Of a DNA stretch of 64,000 bases, positions 56,547-64,000 are shown one piece after another; position 1 is the first letter of the stretch, and the number at the start of each line of letters is the position of its first letter. Under the pieces are notes generated by a model that saw nothing but the letters and a program-made list of their open reading frames with translations, was not told the DNA's origin and made no database searches. Source of the stretch: Melastoma dodecandrum (lineage: Eukaryota > Streptophyta > Magnoliopsida > Myrtales > Melastomataceae); assembly GCA_029817715.1 (NCBI GenBank), contig JARUPY010000289.1:186001-250000 (forward strand), in the 5' to 3' direction. Position numbers and translations under genes: made by a program.

Positions 56547-56583
56547 GCAAAGGACCCCGGTGCTCTGCGCCGGGGTCCTTTGC
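56547..56583 (+). promoter_or_regulatory. Perfect 14-bp hairpin in the purA leader
   Basis: GCAAAGGACCCCGG (56547-56560) and CCGGGGTCCTTTGC (56570-56583) pair perfectly over a 9-base loop, 48 bases before the purA ATG. No U-run follows, so it may be a terminator of an upstream unit, an RNA stabiliser or an attenuator element. The rest of 56275-56631 shows no gene. Confidence 0.6.
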
Positions 56584-56631
56584 GTGGAGGACGGCGCGAG
56601 GAGAACGGCGCAAGGAGAGCGACGAGCGACG

Positions 56632-57928
56632 ATGGCGAAACGTCGTGGTGGTCGGCGCCCAGTGGGGCGACGAGGGGAAAGGCAAGATCGTCGACTGGCT
56701 ATCCGTCTCGGCGGATGTGATCGTGCGCTTTCAGGGCGGCCATAACGCCGGCCATACGCTCGTCATCGGCGACAAGGTTTTCAAGCTGGCGCTGCTGCCC
56801 TCCGGCATCGTGCGCGCGGGCAAACTTTCCGTCATCGGCAACGGCGTCGTGCTCGACCCCCACCACCTGATCGAGGAGATCGCCAAGCTCGAGGGCCAGG
56901 GCCTCTCCGTGACGCCCGCCAACCTGGCGATCGCCGAGAACGTCACCTTGATCCTCGGGCTGCATCGCGAGCTCGACGCGCACCGCGAGGCGAACCAGTC
57001 CGGCGGCGTGCAGATCGGCACGACCAAGCGCGGCATCGGCCCGGCCTACGAGGATAAGGTCGGCCGCCGCGCGATCCGCCTGTCCGATCTCGCCGAACCC
57101 GACACGCTCGACGAGAAGATCGCGCGCCTGCTCTCGCACCACGAGCCGCTGCGGCGCGGGCTGGGTCTCGAGCCGATCGGCGCCGAAACGATCCGCGAGG
57201 AGCTTTTGTGCGTCGCGCCGAAGATCCTGCCGTTCATGGCGCCGACCTTCGAGACGCTGGAGGCCTTGCGTCGGGGCGGCAAGCGCATCCTCTTCGAAGG
57301 TGCGCAGGGTGCGCTGCTCGACGTCGACCACGGCACCTATCCGTTCGTCACGTCCTCGAACACGGTCGCCGCCAACGCGGCAACGGGCTCCGGCCTCGGC
57401 CCGAAGGCGATCGGCTACGTGCTCGGCATCGTGAAGGCCTACACGACGCGCGTCGGCGGCGGTCCCTTCCCGACCGAGCTCCACGACGAGACGGGCCGGC
57501 TCATCGGCACCAAGGGCCGCGAGGTCGGCGTCAACACCGGCCGCCCGCGCCGCTGCGGCTGGTTCGACGCCGTGCTGGTGCGCCACGCGGTCCGCACCAG
57601 CGGCATCACGGGCCTGGCCCTGACCAAGCTCGACATCCTCGACGGCTTCGAGACGATCGAAGTCTGCACCCATTACGAGCTCGACGGCGAGCGGATCGAC
57701 CGGCTCCCGGCGAGCCAGGCCGCGCAGGACCGGGTCGAGCCGGTCTACGAGACGATCGAGGGCTGGGAGGGCACCACCGCGGGCGCCCGCTCCTGGGCCG
57801 ACCTGCCGGCGCAGGCGATCAAATACGTGCGCCGCATCGAGGAGCTGATCGAGGCGCCGGTCTCGCTGCTCTCGACGAGCCCGGAACGCGAGGACACGAT
57901 CCTGATGCGCAATCCCTTCCGCGATTGA
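56632..57928 (+). CDS. purA: Adenylosuccinate synthetase, extra base in codon 3
   Basis: Joins IMP and Asp with GTP in AMP synthesis. From [21 protein letters not shown] onward the frame is intact to RNPFRD, including [18 protein letters not shown] (catalytic His), [50 protein letters not shown] [11 protein letters not shown] and the terminal helix. The only ATG in place (56632, GAGCGACGACG upstream) reads MAKRR because of one surplus A at 56638-56640; with it removed the protein begins [17 protein letters not shown]. Since the gene is normally essential, this is strong evidence for an assembly indel. Confidence 0.96.
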
Positions 57929-57990
57929 GGCCGGTATCGCCGCCGCTCTGACGGATTGACGATAATCACAGGGAATGCTCTGAGACCCGC

Positions 57991-59637
57991 ATGGCCGAGT
58001 ACTATCCGCTCCTCGCCAAAGCCGTGGGCAGCCTGCCGAACTCGACGCCCGAGACCCGCCGCGTCGTGTACGAGCGCGCCCGCAAGGCGTTGATCGGCCA
58101 ACTGCGCACGCTGCATCCGCCCGTGCCGGATGAGGACATCGAGCACGAGTCGGTCGAACTCGACAAGGCGATCGAGCGGCTCGAAGGCGAGCTCGCCGCA
58201 GCGCCACCGAGCGCGCCGCCGTCGACGCCACCGACTGCGCCGCCGGCGGCTCCGGCTGCCGCGAAGCCGATGCCGGCCCCCGGCAGCGCTCCGAAGCCGA
58301 TCAAGCCATCGGCTCCTCCCGCCCCGTCGGCGACGACTGGGGGCGCCGTCATCAAGAAGGCTCCGCCGCCGCCGCTGCGTCCGCGCGTGCCGAAGCCCAA
58401 GGACGCACCCGAGCCCAAGGACGCGCCCGAGCAGAAGGACGCGCCCGCCCCTTCGGGCGAGACCACACCCGGCGAGCCGAAGCCCGGGACCGGGATCGCG
58501 CCGATCGCGACGAAACCCGTGGACGTCGTCCCGCCCGAGACACCGGGCTCCGAGCGGATCGAGCCCAAATCGATCGAGCCGGAGCTGGTCCCGCCGGAGC
58601 CGGTGGCTAAGGGCGGCGAGAACGTCACGAAGCCGGGCCCGGGCGACAACGGCGCCAAGCCCCGCCTCGACGTGCAGCGGCCGACCGCCCCGCAGCCGCA
58701 AGCCGATACGAGCGGCAAGCCGCGCATCTGGATCATCCCGGCCGGCATCGTCGTCGTTCTGGCGCTCGTGGCCCTCGCCGCCTGGAAGCTGCGCGACCGG
58801 CCGGAGACCCTGGCCCGGAGCAAGCCGGCCGAGCAGACGCAAGGGGACGCTGGCAAGATCGCCGACCGGGTCGGCGGCTCGCCGGACAACGCGCAAGACA
58901 ACGGGCAAGCGAACGCGCCGGAGCCCCCGTCGGCGCCGACACCGGACGACACGACGCCCGCGAAGCCCGAGCAGCCGCAGACGGCGCAAGGGCAGCCGCC
59001 GGCACAGCCGGCGCCCGCGCATCCGGCGACGCCGCAACCGGCGCCCGCCGAGCCGCAATCGACGCCGGCGGCAAACAATCCCGAGGTTGCCGTCGGCTAC
59101 CGCGCGGCGCTGCTGGTCGAGGCGCCGGACGAGCCGGAGAAGGTCAAGACCTACCTCGGCACGGTGGTGTGGAAGCTGAACAACGTCAGCGGCGGCGGCC
59201 CGAGCGATACGGTCGGCCTCGCCGTGGAGGCCGACATCGACATTCCGACCGATGGCACGAAGGTCGTGGTTACCTTCGAGAAGAACACCGACGCGTCGCT
59301 TCCGGCCTCGCATACGATCAAGGTGCGCTTCACCGTGCAGCCGGGCAGCGCGACGGGTGATGTCAAGCGCCTCAGCGTGCCGCAGATGCGCCGCGAGGAC
59401 GTGCAGACGGGCGTGCCGCTGGCCGGCGTGTCCGTGCCGGTGCTGCAGAACTCGTTCCTGGTCGGCCTGACGCCCGGCAATTCGGAGTCGGCGAACCTCA
59501 AGCTACTGGGCGATCTCGAGTGGATCGACTTTCCGATGCTGCTGTCGAGCGGCAAGATCGCCAAGCTGACCTTCGACAAGGGCGCCTCGGGCCAGCGCGA
59601 TCTCGCCGAGGCAATCGCCTCCTGGCAGAAGCAGTAG
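57991..59637 (+). CDS. Conserved proline-rich single-span membrane protein downstream of purA
   Basis: 548 residues. The N-terminal 70 residues form a helical domain (EYYPLLAKAVGSLPNSTPETRRVVYERARKALIGQLR). Next come about 190 Pro/Ala/Lys-rich residues with PKPKDAPEPKDAPEQKDAP repeats. One membrane segment follows (IWIIPAGIVVVLALVALAAWKL, about 249-270), then a second Pro-rich linker and a globular beta-rich C terminus (RAALLVEAPDEPEKVKTYLG, GLAVEADIDIPTDGTKVVVTF, NSFLVGLTPGNSESANLKLL). The C domain is probably periplasmic. The arrangement after purA is, from memory, seen in other Hyphomicrobiales; the function is unknown. Confidence 0.8.
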   Translation: MAEYYPLLAKAVGSLPNSTPETRRVVYERARKALIGQLRTLHPPVPDEDIEHESVELDKAIERLEGELAAAPPSAPPSTPPTAPPAAPAAAKPMPAPGSAPKPIKPSAPPAPSATTGGAVIKKAPPPPLRPRVPKPKDAPEPKDAPEQKDAPAPSGETTPGEPKPGTGIAPIATKPVDVVPPETPGSERIEPKSIEPELVPPEPVAKGGENVTKPGPGDNGAKPRLDVQRPTAPQPQADTSGKPRIWIIPAGIVVVLALVALAAWKLRDRPETLARSKPAEQTQGDAGKIADRVGGSPDNAQDNGQANAPEPPSAPTPDDTTPAKPEQPQTAQGQPPAQPAPAHPATPQPAPAEPQSTPAANNPEVAVGYRAALLVEAPDEPEKVKTYLGTVVWKLNNVSGGGPSDTVGLAVEADIDIPTDGTKVVVTFEKNTDASLPASHTIKVRFTVQPGSATGDVKRLSVPQMRREDVQTGVPLAGVSVPVLQNSFLVGLTPGNSESANLKLLGDLEWIDFPMLLSSGKIAKLTFDKGASGQRDLAEAIASWQKQ

Positions 59638-59651
59638 CCGCAGCTCCTCGC

Positions 59652-59939
59652 CTAGATCGTCGGGTCGCCGGCCGCCGCCGGCGGCGTCGCCTCGCCGAGC
59701 TTCGCCTCCAGCGCGGCGATGCGTTTCTCGAGCCGCTCGTTCTCGTCGCGTGCCAGAGCGGCCATGCGCTTGGTCGCCTCGAACTCGTCGCGCGAGGGCA
59801 CGTCCATGGCGGCGAGCAGCCGCTCGACCTGGCCGCGGACGATCGTCTCGACCTCGCGGCGGACGCCCTGTGCCAGGCCGGAGGCATCGGTCAGCAGGCG
59901 GGAGAAGTCGTCGAATATACGGCCGCTCGATTGACGCAT
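59652..59939 (-). CDS. ubiK: Ubiquinone biosynthesis accessory factor UbiK (BMFP/DUF526)
   Basis: 95 residues: GRIFDDFSRLLTDASGLAQGVRREVETIVRGQVERLLAAMDVPSRDEFEATK, then a trimeric-type coiled coil (ENERLEKRIAALEAKLG). Brucella BMFP and E. coli UbiK belong here; UbiK helps the late ubiquinone hydroxylation complex and binds lipid. It is convergent with the proline-rich gene (14 bases between stops). The frame is intact. Confidence 0.9.
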   Translation of the reverse strand: MRQSSGRIFDDFSRLLTDASGLAQGVRREVETIVRGQVERLLAAMDVPSRDEFEATKRMAALARDENERLEKRIAALEAKLGEATPPAAAGDPTI

Positions 59940-60244
59940 GGCAGGCTCCTGCAGACCGTCGTCCGGTCCCCTGCGATGTGGGGGATTTCTTCGCGCGCCG
60001 CAAGGCGCGGCCGTCGTTCCCCGCGAAAGCGTAGGCGAGGCGTCCACCCGATCGGAAAGCTCCTCCCCCGCCTCGCGGCGCGGAGCGGGGGAGGACAGCC
60101 GGGACGGCGGAAGGGGGGCCACCGCATCGGCTCCGGTCGGCATCGCGGCCCGTTACTGCCGACCGCGCCAGATTGGGCGCCGTTGTTTGCGGGCGTGTGT
60201 CCGCCGGGGCGCGAATGTAACGTCTTGTGACGACGGGCTGCGCT
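59940..60244. other. 305-base intergenic stretch between ubiK and the histidine kinase gene
   Basis: No gene is supported. It contains the hairpin at 60061-60095 and presumably the ubiK promoter. No clear -35/-10 pair was picked out. Confidence 0.55.
60061..60095. terminator. GC-rich hairpin downstream of the two-component genes
   Basis: TCCTCCCCCGC and GCGGGGGAGGA are perfect 11-bp arms with a 13-base loop. It lies 150 bases past the kinase stop on that strand. The arm sequence resembles part of repeat family C (GAAGCGGGGGAGG), so it may be a half copy serving as terminator. Confidence 0.55.
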
Positions 60245-61585
60245 TCAGGCGCGGAAGGCCGGCAGCGCGATGACGAAGGCCGCGCCGCGCGGCACCGCGC
60301 TTTCGACCTCGATGCTGCCGCCGTGCGCCTCGACGATCTGCCGCGCGATGGCGAGGCCCAATCCGGTGCCGTTGGCGCGCGGGTGCTCGTCGGCGCTGTA
60401 GAAGGGGTCGAACACGTGGGCGCGCTGCGCCTCCGGGATGCCGGGCCCATCGTCCGCGACGAGGATGCGCTCGTGGGTCGGGGCGTGCTCGACGCGAACG
60501 GTGACCGCGCTGCGCGCGAACTTCAGCGCGTTGTCGAGCACGTTGGCGACGACGCGGCGCAACGCCACCGGGTCGCCGGAGACGATCGCGTCGTCGGCGT
60601 AAGTACCCTCGAGCCGCGCCTTCGGGCCGAGCGCCGCGTGCTCCTCGACCTCGACGGCGACGAGGTCGCCGAGATCGATGCGGGTGCGATGCTCGGCGCT
60701 CGTGGTGGCACGTGCGAAGGCGAGCGAGGTGTCGATCAGCCGGCTCATCGCGTCGAGGTCGCCGATGAGCCGCGCGCGGATCTCGGCGTCGGCCACGGCC
60801 TCGGCGCGCAGCCGCAGCCGCGTGAGGAAGCTGCGCAGGTCGTGCGAGATGGCGCCGATGAGGAACGAGCGCTCGCCGAGCAGATTCGCGACGCGCTGCT
60901 GCATGTCGCGCACCGCGCGCACCAGCCGGCGCACGTCCGGAGCGCCCCTGTCGTCGAAGGGCATGCGCGCGGGCTTGCCGTCGAAACGGCTCACCGCGTC
61001 GGCGAGGCGACGCAGCGGCCGCATCTCGCGCGAGGCGCCGACCAGCGCCAGTGCCGCGACCGCGAAGCCGAGGATGCCGGCCCAGGCGCTGGGCGGCAGG
61101 CTGAGGAGCTTGAGGTTGACGATCGTCGGCGGGTCCATCCACGCGATGACAAGCGTACGGCCGGCGGCGAGCGGCAGGATGACCTTGGTGAGCGAGCCCT
61201 CGCTATCGGAACGCGAGGAGGGCGCACGCTTCATCCGCTCGTTCGTGAAGACCCGAAGGCCGGGGGCCGGCATGCCGAGGAATGCGAGCAATCGGCGCGT
61301 GAGGTTCGGCGCCGCGATGTCGGTCGACGCCGGGGCCGGCACCTCGTCGACGATGTCGATGTGGACGATGCCCGCCTGGCCCATCTGCGCGATCCGCTTC
61401 TGCTGGCTCTGGTCGGCGCCGTGCATCAGGGCGATGATGCCGGCGGCATGCACGAGCCGCGGATAGCGGGCGCGCACGCGGTTGCGGTCGGCAATGTGAT
61501 CGATGCCGGCGTTGATCGCGATCATGGCGAGCAGCGCCGCCATGAGAATCAGCATGAGGCGGCCGAGGAAGCCGATGCGCGCCAT
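60245..61585 (-). CDS. Membrane sensor histidine kinase
   Basis: 446 residues with two membrane segments (FLGRLMLILMAALLAMIAINAG and AWAGILGFAVAALALVGAS, about 170-190) around a periplasmic sensor of about 140 residues. A HAMP-like linker leads to the H-box FLIGAISHDLRSFLTRLRLRAE with phospho-His, N-box NVLDNALKFA, DDGPGIPE and NGTGLGLAIARQIV. It is encoded eight bases after its response regulator and faces the same operon. The signal is unknown. The adjacent amt gene makes a link with nitrogen possible, but the sequence does not show it. Confidence 0.9.
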   Translation of the reverse strand: MARIGFLGRLMLILMAALLAMIAINAGIDHIADRNRVRARYPRLVHAAGIIALMHGADQSQQKRIAQMGQAGIVHIDIVDEVPAPASTDIAAPNLTRRLLAFLGMPAPGLRVFTNERMKRAPSSRSDSEGSLTKVILPLAAGRTLVIAWMDPPTIVNLKLLSLPPSAWAGILGFAVAALALVGASREMRPLRRLADAVSRFDGKPARMPFDDRGAPDVRRLVRAVRDMQQRVANLLGERSFLIGAISHDLRSFLTRLRLRAEAVADAEIRARLIGDLDAMSRLIDTSLAFARATTSAEHRTRIDLGDLVAVEVEEHAALGPKARLEGTYADDAIVSGDPVALRRVVANVLDNALKFARSAVTVRVEHAPTHERILVADDGPGIPEAQRAHVFDPFYSADEHPRANGTGLGLAIARQIVEAHGGSIEVESAVPRGAAFVIALPAFRA

Positions 61586-61593
61586 CGCGCGCC

Positions 61594-62349
61594 TCAGGCC
61601 GGCCGGGCCGGCGCCGCGAGGATGTAGCCGGCGTTGCGCACCGTACGCAGCAGGCCGCCGGCCGTGCTGCCGCTCTCCTCGAGGCGCCGACGCAGGCGGC
61701 TCACCTGCACGTCGATCGTGCGGTCGTAGACGTCGGCGACGCGCCCACGCGTCCAGTCGAGCAACTGGTCGCGCGTGAGCACGCGCTGCGGATGGGTGAC
61801 GAAGCAGAGAAGGAGGTCGAACTCGGCGCTGGTTAGCGGCACCTCGACGCCGTCCGACTCGCGCGTGACGATGCGCGCGTCGAGGTCGACCGCGAGGTCG
61901 ACGACGGCGATCCGATTCGGTCGGGGCGCCTCGGCGGCGGATGCGCGCGGGTCGCGCGCGCGCCGCATCACGGCGCGGACATGCGCCAGCAGGACGCGCG
62001 GGTTGAAGGGCTTCGTCAGGTAGGCATCGGCGCCGATCTCGAGGCCGAGCACGCGGTCGATGTCCTCGTCGCGCGCGGTGAGCATGATGACCGGCGGACC
62101 GCCCCCCTCGTGCAGGCGCCGGCACAAGGCGAGCCCGTCTTCGCCGGGCAGCATCCAGTCGAGGACGACGAGATCGGGCCGCGTCCCGGTCTCGACGAGA
62201 GAATCGAAGGCGGCGGCACTCTTGGCGGTCTCGACTGCGAACCCTTCGCCGCGCAGGAAGCCCGCGAGCAGATCGGCGATCTCCGGATCGTCCTCGACGA
62301 GGACGATCAGGCTCGCGTCCTTCAAGGCGGTGTCTCCCGAGCGGGTCAT
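61594..62349 (-). CDS. OmpR-family response regulator
   Basis: 251 residues. The receiver has VLVEDDPEIADLLAGFL (acidic pair), phospho-Asp64 in VVLDWMLPGEDG, Thr91 in MLTARDED and Lys113 in LTKPFNP. The C-terminal winged helix has LTSAEFDLLLCFVTHPQRVLTRDQLLDWTRG and RTIDVQVSRLRRRLEE with RTVRNAGYIL. ATG 62349 (MTRSGDTALKD) is preferred; an in-frame extension to 62646 has no coding character. It is cotranscribed with the kinase. Confidence 0.92.
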   Translation of the reverse strand: MTRSGDTALKDASLIVLVEDDPEIADLLAGFLRGEGFAVETAKSAAAFDSLVETGTRPDLVVLDWMLPGEDGLALCRRLHEGGGPPVIMLTARDEDIDRVLGLEIGADAYLTKPFNPRVLLAHVRAVMRRARDPRASAAEAPRPNRIAVVDLAVDLDARIVTRESDGVEVPLTSAEFDLLLCFVTHPQRVLTRDQLLDWTRGRVADVYDRTIDVQVSRLRRRLEESGSTAGGLLRTVRNAGYILAAPARPA

Positions 62350-62516
62350 CGAGTTCGTCCAACTAGTAGGTAGGCCATAACCCGGAAGCGTAACGATGGT
62401 TCGACGGGCTGTGCCGTTACCTTGGCGGGTGCCTGCCCGGGTTGCTTCGCGGCTTCGACGGTGGCGCCTGTCCAGGGTCGAGGCGCCTCGAGAGAGACCG
62501 CGCATCCTTCCACGCG

Positions 62517-63827
62517 CTACGGCGGATAGGCGGTTTCCCCGTGGTGGGCGAGGTCGAGGCCGTCGACGAGCGCTTGGGCGTCGGCGCGCAGCCCCTGCAT
62601 CCGCCCGACGATCGCGAGGATCACCGAGGTGCCGAGCGCCGACCACGCCAGGGTCGCGGCGATGCCGAGAACCTGCGTGACGATCTGGTCGGCCATCGTG
62701 CCGCCGGCCGCGTAGCCGACGCCGCCGAGCGCCTTGCTCGCGAAGATCGCGACGAGGAAGGTGCCGAGGATGCCGCCGATGCCGTGCACCGCGCAGACGT
62801 CGAGCGCGTCGTCGATGCGCAGGCGGTGCTTGACGACGTCCACGGCCAGGAAGCAGCAGGCGGCCCCGCAGGCGCCGAGCGCCACCGCGCCGGCCGGCCC
62901 GACGTAGCCGGAGGCCGGGGTGATCGTGGCGAGGCCGGCGACGACGCCGGTCACCATGCCGATCATCGAGGAGCGCCCGAAGCGCCGCTTCTCGATGAAG
63001 GCCCAGACGAGCCCGGCCGTCGAGGCGGAGAGATGCGTGGCGAGCAGCGCCGCGCCGGCGTCGCCGTCGGCGGCGAGCGCGCTGCCGGCGTTAAAGCCGT
63101 ACCAGCCGACCCACAGCATGCCGGCGCCCATCATGGTCATGCCGGGGTTGTGCGGCGGCTTCAGCTCGAGCGGAAAGCCTTCGCGGGCGCCGACGGCGCG
63201 GGCGAACAGCAGCGCCGAAATGCCGGCCGTCGCGTGCACCACCAGCCCGCCGGCGTAGTCCATCACGTTGCGCGCGGCCAGCCAGCCGCCGCCCCACACC
63301 CAGTGCGCGACCGGCGCGTAGACCACGCAGAGCCACAGCGCCGAGAAGAGCATCACGGCATCGAAGCGCACGCGCTCGGTGTAGGCGCCGACGATGAGCG
63401 CCGGCGTGATGATCGCGAAGGTCATCTGGAACATCACGAAGACGAAGGCCGGCAGGCCGCCGTGCTGGCTGGCCCGATCGAGGCCGTGCAGGGCGACGGC
63501 GGAGAGGTCGCCGATCAGCGCGCCGGTCCCCGAGAAGGCGAGCGAATAGGCGACGACGAACCAGACGACGGAGGCGGCGCAGGTGATGGCGACGCAATGC
63601 ATCATCACCGACAGGACGTTCTTCTGGCGCACCAGCCCGGCGTAGAAGAGGGCGAGGCCGGGCAGCGTCATGAACAGCACCAGGGCGGTCGCCGTCATCA
63701 CCCAAGCCGTGTCGGCGCCGACAAGTGCCGCCGCCGGCTGCGCGTGCGCGGGCCAGTCCCCCGCCAGCCACAATGCTGCGCCAAGCGGCCAGGCGCCGCG
63801 CTTCCACCCCGTCAATGCTGCCCCCAA
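62517..63827 (-). CDS. amt: Ammonium transporter
   Basis: 436 residues: an N-terminal signal-like segment then eleven membrane helices of the Amt/MEP/Rh fold. The twin pore histidines are in VVYAPVAHWVWGGGWLA and DALDVCAVHGIGGILGTFL. GAYTERVRFDAVMLF, GFNAGSALAADGDAGAALLATHLS and ASGYVGPAGAVALGACG are family blocks. It conducts ammonia/ammonium into the cell. The usual glnK (PII) gene is not directly downstream; upstream (63828-64000) holds no gene in the window. The frame is intact. Confidence 0.95.
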   Translation of the reverse strand: MGAALTGWKRGAWPLGAALWLAGDWPAHAQPAAALVGADTAWVMTATALVLFMTLPGLALFYAGLVRQKNVLSVMMHCVAITCAASVVWFVVAYSLAFSGTGALIGDLSAVALHGLDRASQHGGLPAFVFVMFQMTFAIITPALIVGAYTERVRFDAVMLFSALWLCVVYAPVAHWVWGGGWLAARNVMDYAGGLVVHATAGISALLFARAVGAREGFPLELKPPHNPGMTMMGAGMLWVGWYGFNAGSALAADGDAGAALLATHLSASTAGLVWAFIEKRRFGRSSMIGMVTGVVAGLATITPASGYVGPAGAVALGACGAACCFLAVDVVKHRLRIDDALDVCAVHGIGGILGTFLVAIFASKALGGVGYAAGGTMADQIVTQVLGIAATLAWSALGTSVILAIVGRMQGLRADAQALVDGLDLAHHGETAYPP

Positions 63828-64000
63828 GCTCGAGCTTCTGCCTGCTTCTTGAGCAAATGCGAGGCGGGATCAACTGCCTATTGGTTGGTCAGGCGATGGC
63901 GTATCGTGGCTCCGGCGGCGCAACCGAGCACAGAGCCGAAACCGTGCGCTTCCGCACTGCAAGAAACGCCGCAAAGTACGGACATTTTGATTGCCTCCCA

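Noticed and set aside
60245..63827. Assigning the two-component system as an NtrBC-like nitrogen regulator because of amt
   Set aside because: The regulator is OmpR type, without a sigma-54 activation domain, and no direct sequence evidence links it to amt.

Overview
The window is GC-rich chromosomal DNA of an alphaproteobacterium, most likely of the order Hyphomicrobiales (Rhizobiales). This rests on gene content: an ylxR-infB-rbfA-truB segment, an rph/rdgB pair, an Hsp20-DUF1150 pair, purA followed by a proline-rich single-span membrane protein, an extensin-like D,D-peptidase and a sodium-solute-symporter-type hybrid kinase. The genus cannot be fixed from sequence alone. There are no rRNA genes, CRISPR arrays, intact insertion sequences or phage structural genes. 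One tRNA (Arg, anticodon ACG) is present.

Layout. 1-5.2 kb: a MerR fragment, a broken SSS-type hybrid histidine kinase and an L,D-transpeptidase. 5.3-10.7 kb: an MFS transporter, then a MarR regulator divergent from a four-gene set (class IV aminotransferase, methyltransferase, small membrane protein, MFS exporter) across a clear palindromic operator. 10.7-13.4 kb: rdgB, rph and small genes. 13.5-20.6 kb: an ABC exporter followed by ylxR, infB, a small coiled-coil gene, rbfA and truB. 20.6-22.5 kb: an exported ClpP-like protein, DUF4864, rpmB and tRNA-Arg. 22.5-26.05 kb: a small candidate island flanked by 42-bp direct repeats that begin at the tRNA 3' end. It holds a catalase-family protein, a DUF4142 protein, an AraC regulator and the remnant of a serine recombinase. 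26.1-29.3 kb: a PfpI-like gene with a nonsense codon, a LysR regulator and an Old Yellow Enzyme. 29.5-32.8 kb: DUF4174 and modABC. 33-45 kb: an outer-membrane barrel, a second OYE, a DUF4166 oxidoreductase, Hsp20/DUF1150, an extensin-like peptidase, SDR/PCD/phosphatase, higBA, polyprenyl synthase and ubiG. 45.1-49.8 kb: a surface-sugar cassette (WxcM, FdtB, HTH, SGNH, GT2). 50-56 kb: a four-EF-hand protein, an alpha/beta hydrolase, a lytic transglycosylase and a PepSY-like coiled-coil protein. 56.6-63.8 kb: purA, a proline-rich membrane protein, ubiK, a two-component system and amt.

Two properties colour the whole annotation. First, more than twenty genes change frame by single-base slips, including purA, truB and ubiG, while the reading continues intact in a neighbouring frame. 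In purA an extra A lies in codon 3. This looks like indel error in the assembly rather than gene decay, and several long apparent fusion frames (WxcM-FdtB, SDR-PCD, SGNH-GT2, L,D-transpeptidase-kinase, ABC-YlxR) dissolve once one base is removed and a normal stop appears. The 22.6-29.3 kb region shows no such slips. There the lesions look genuine: a nonsense codon in the PfpI-like gene and a decayed recombinase. Second, four families of 105-190 bp imperfect palindromes occupy intergenic spaces, one of them inside the mod operon.
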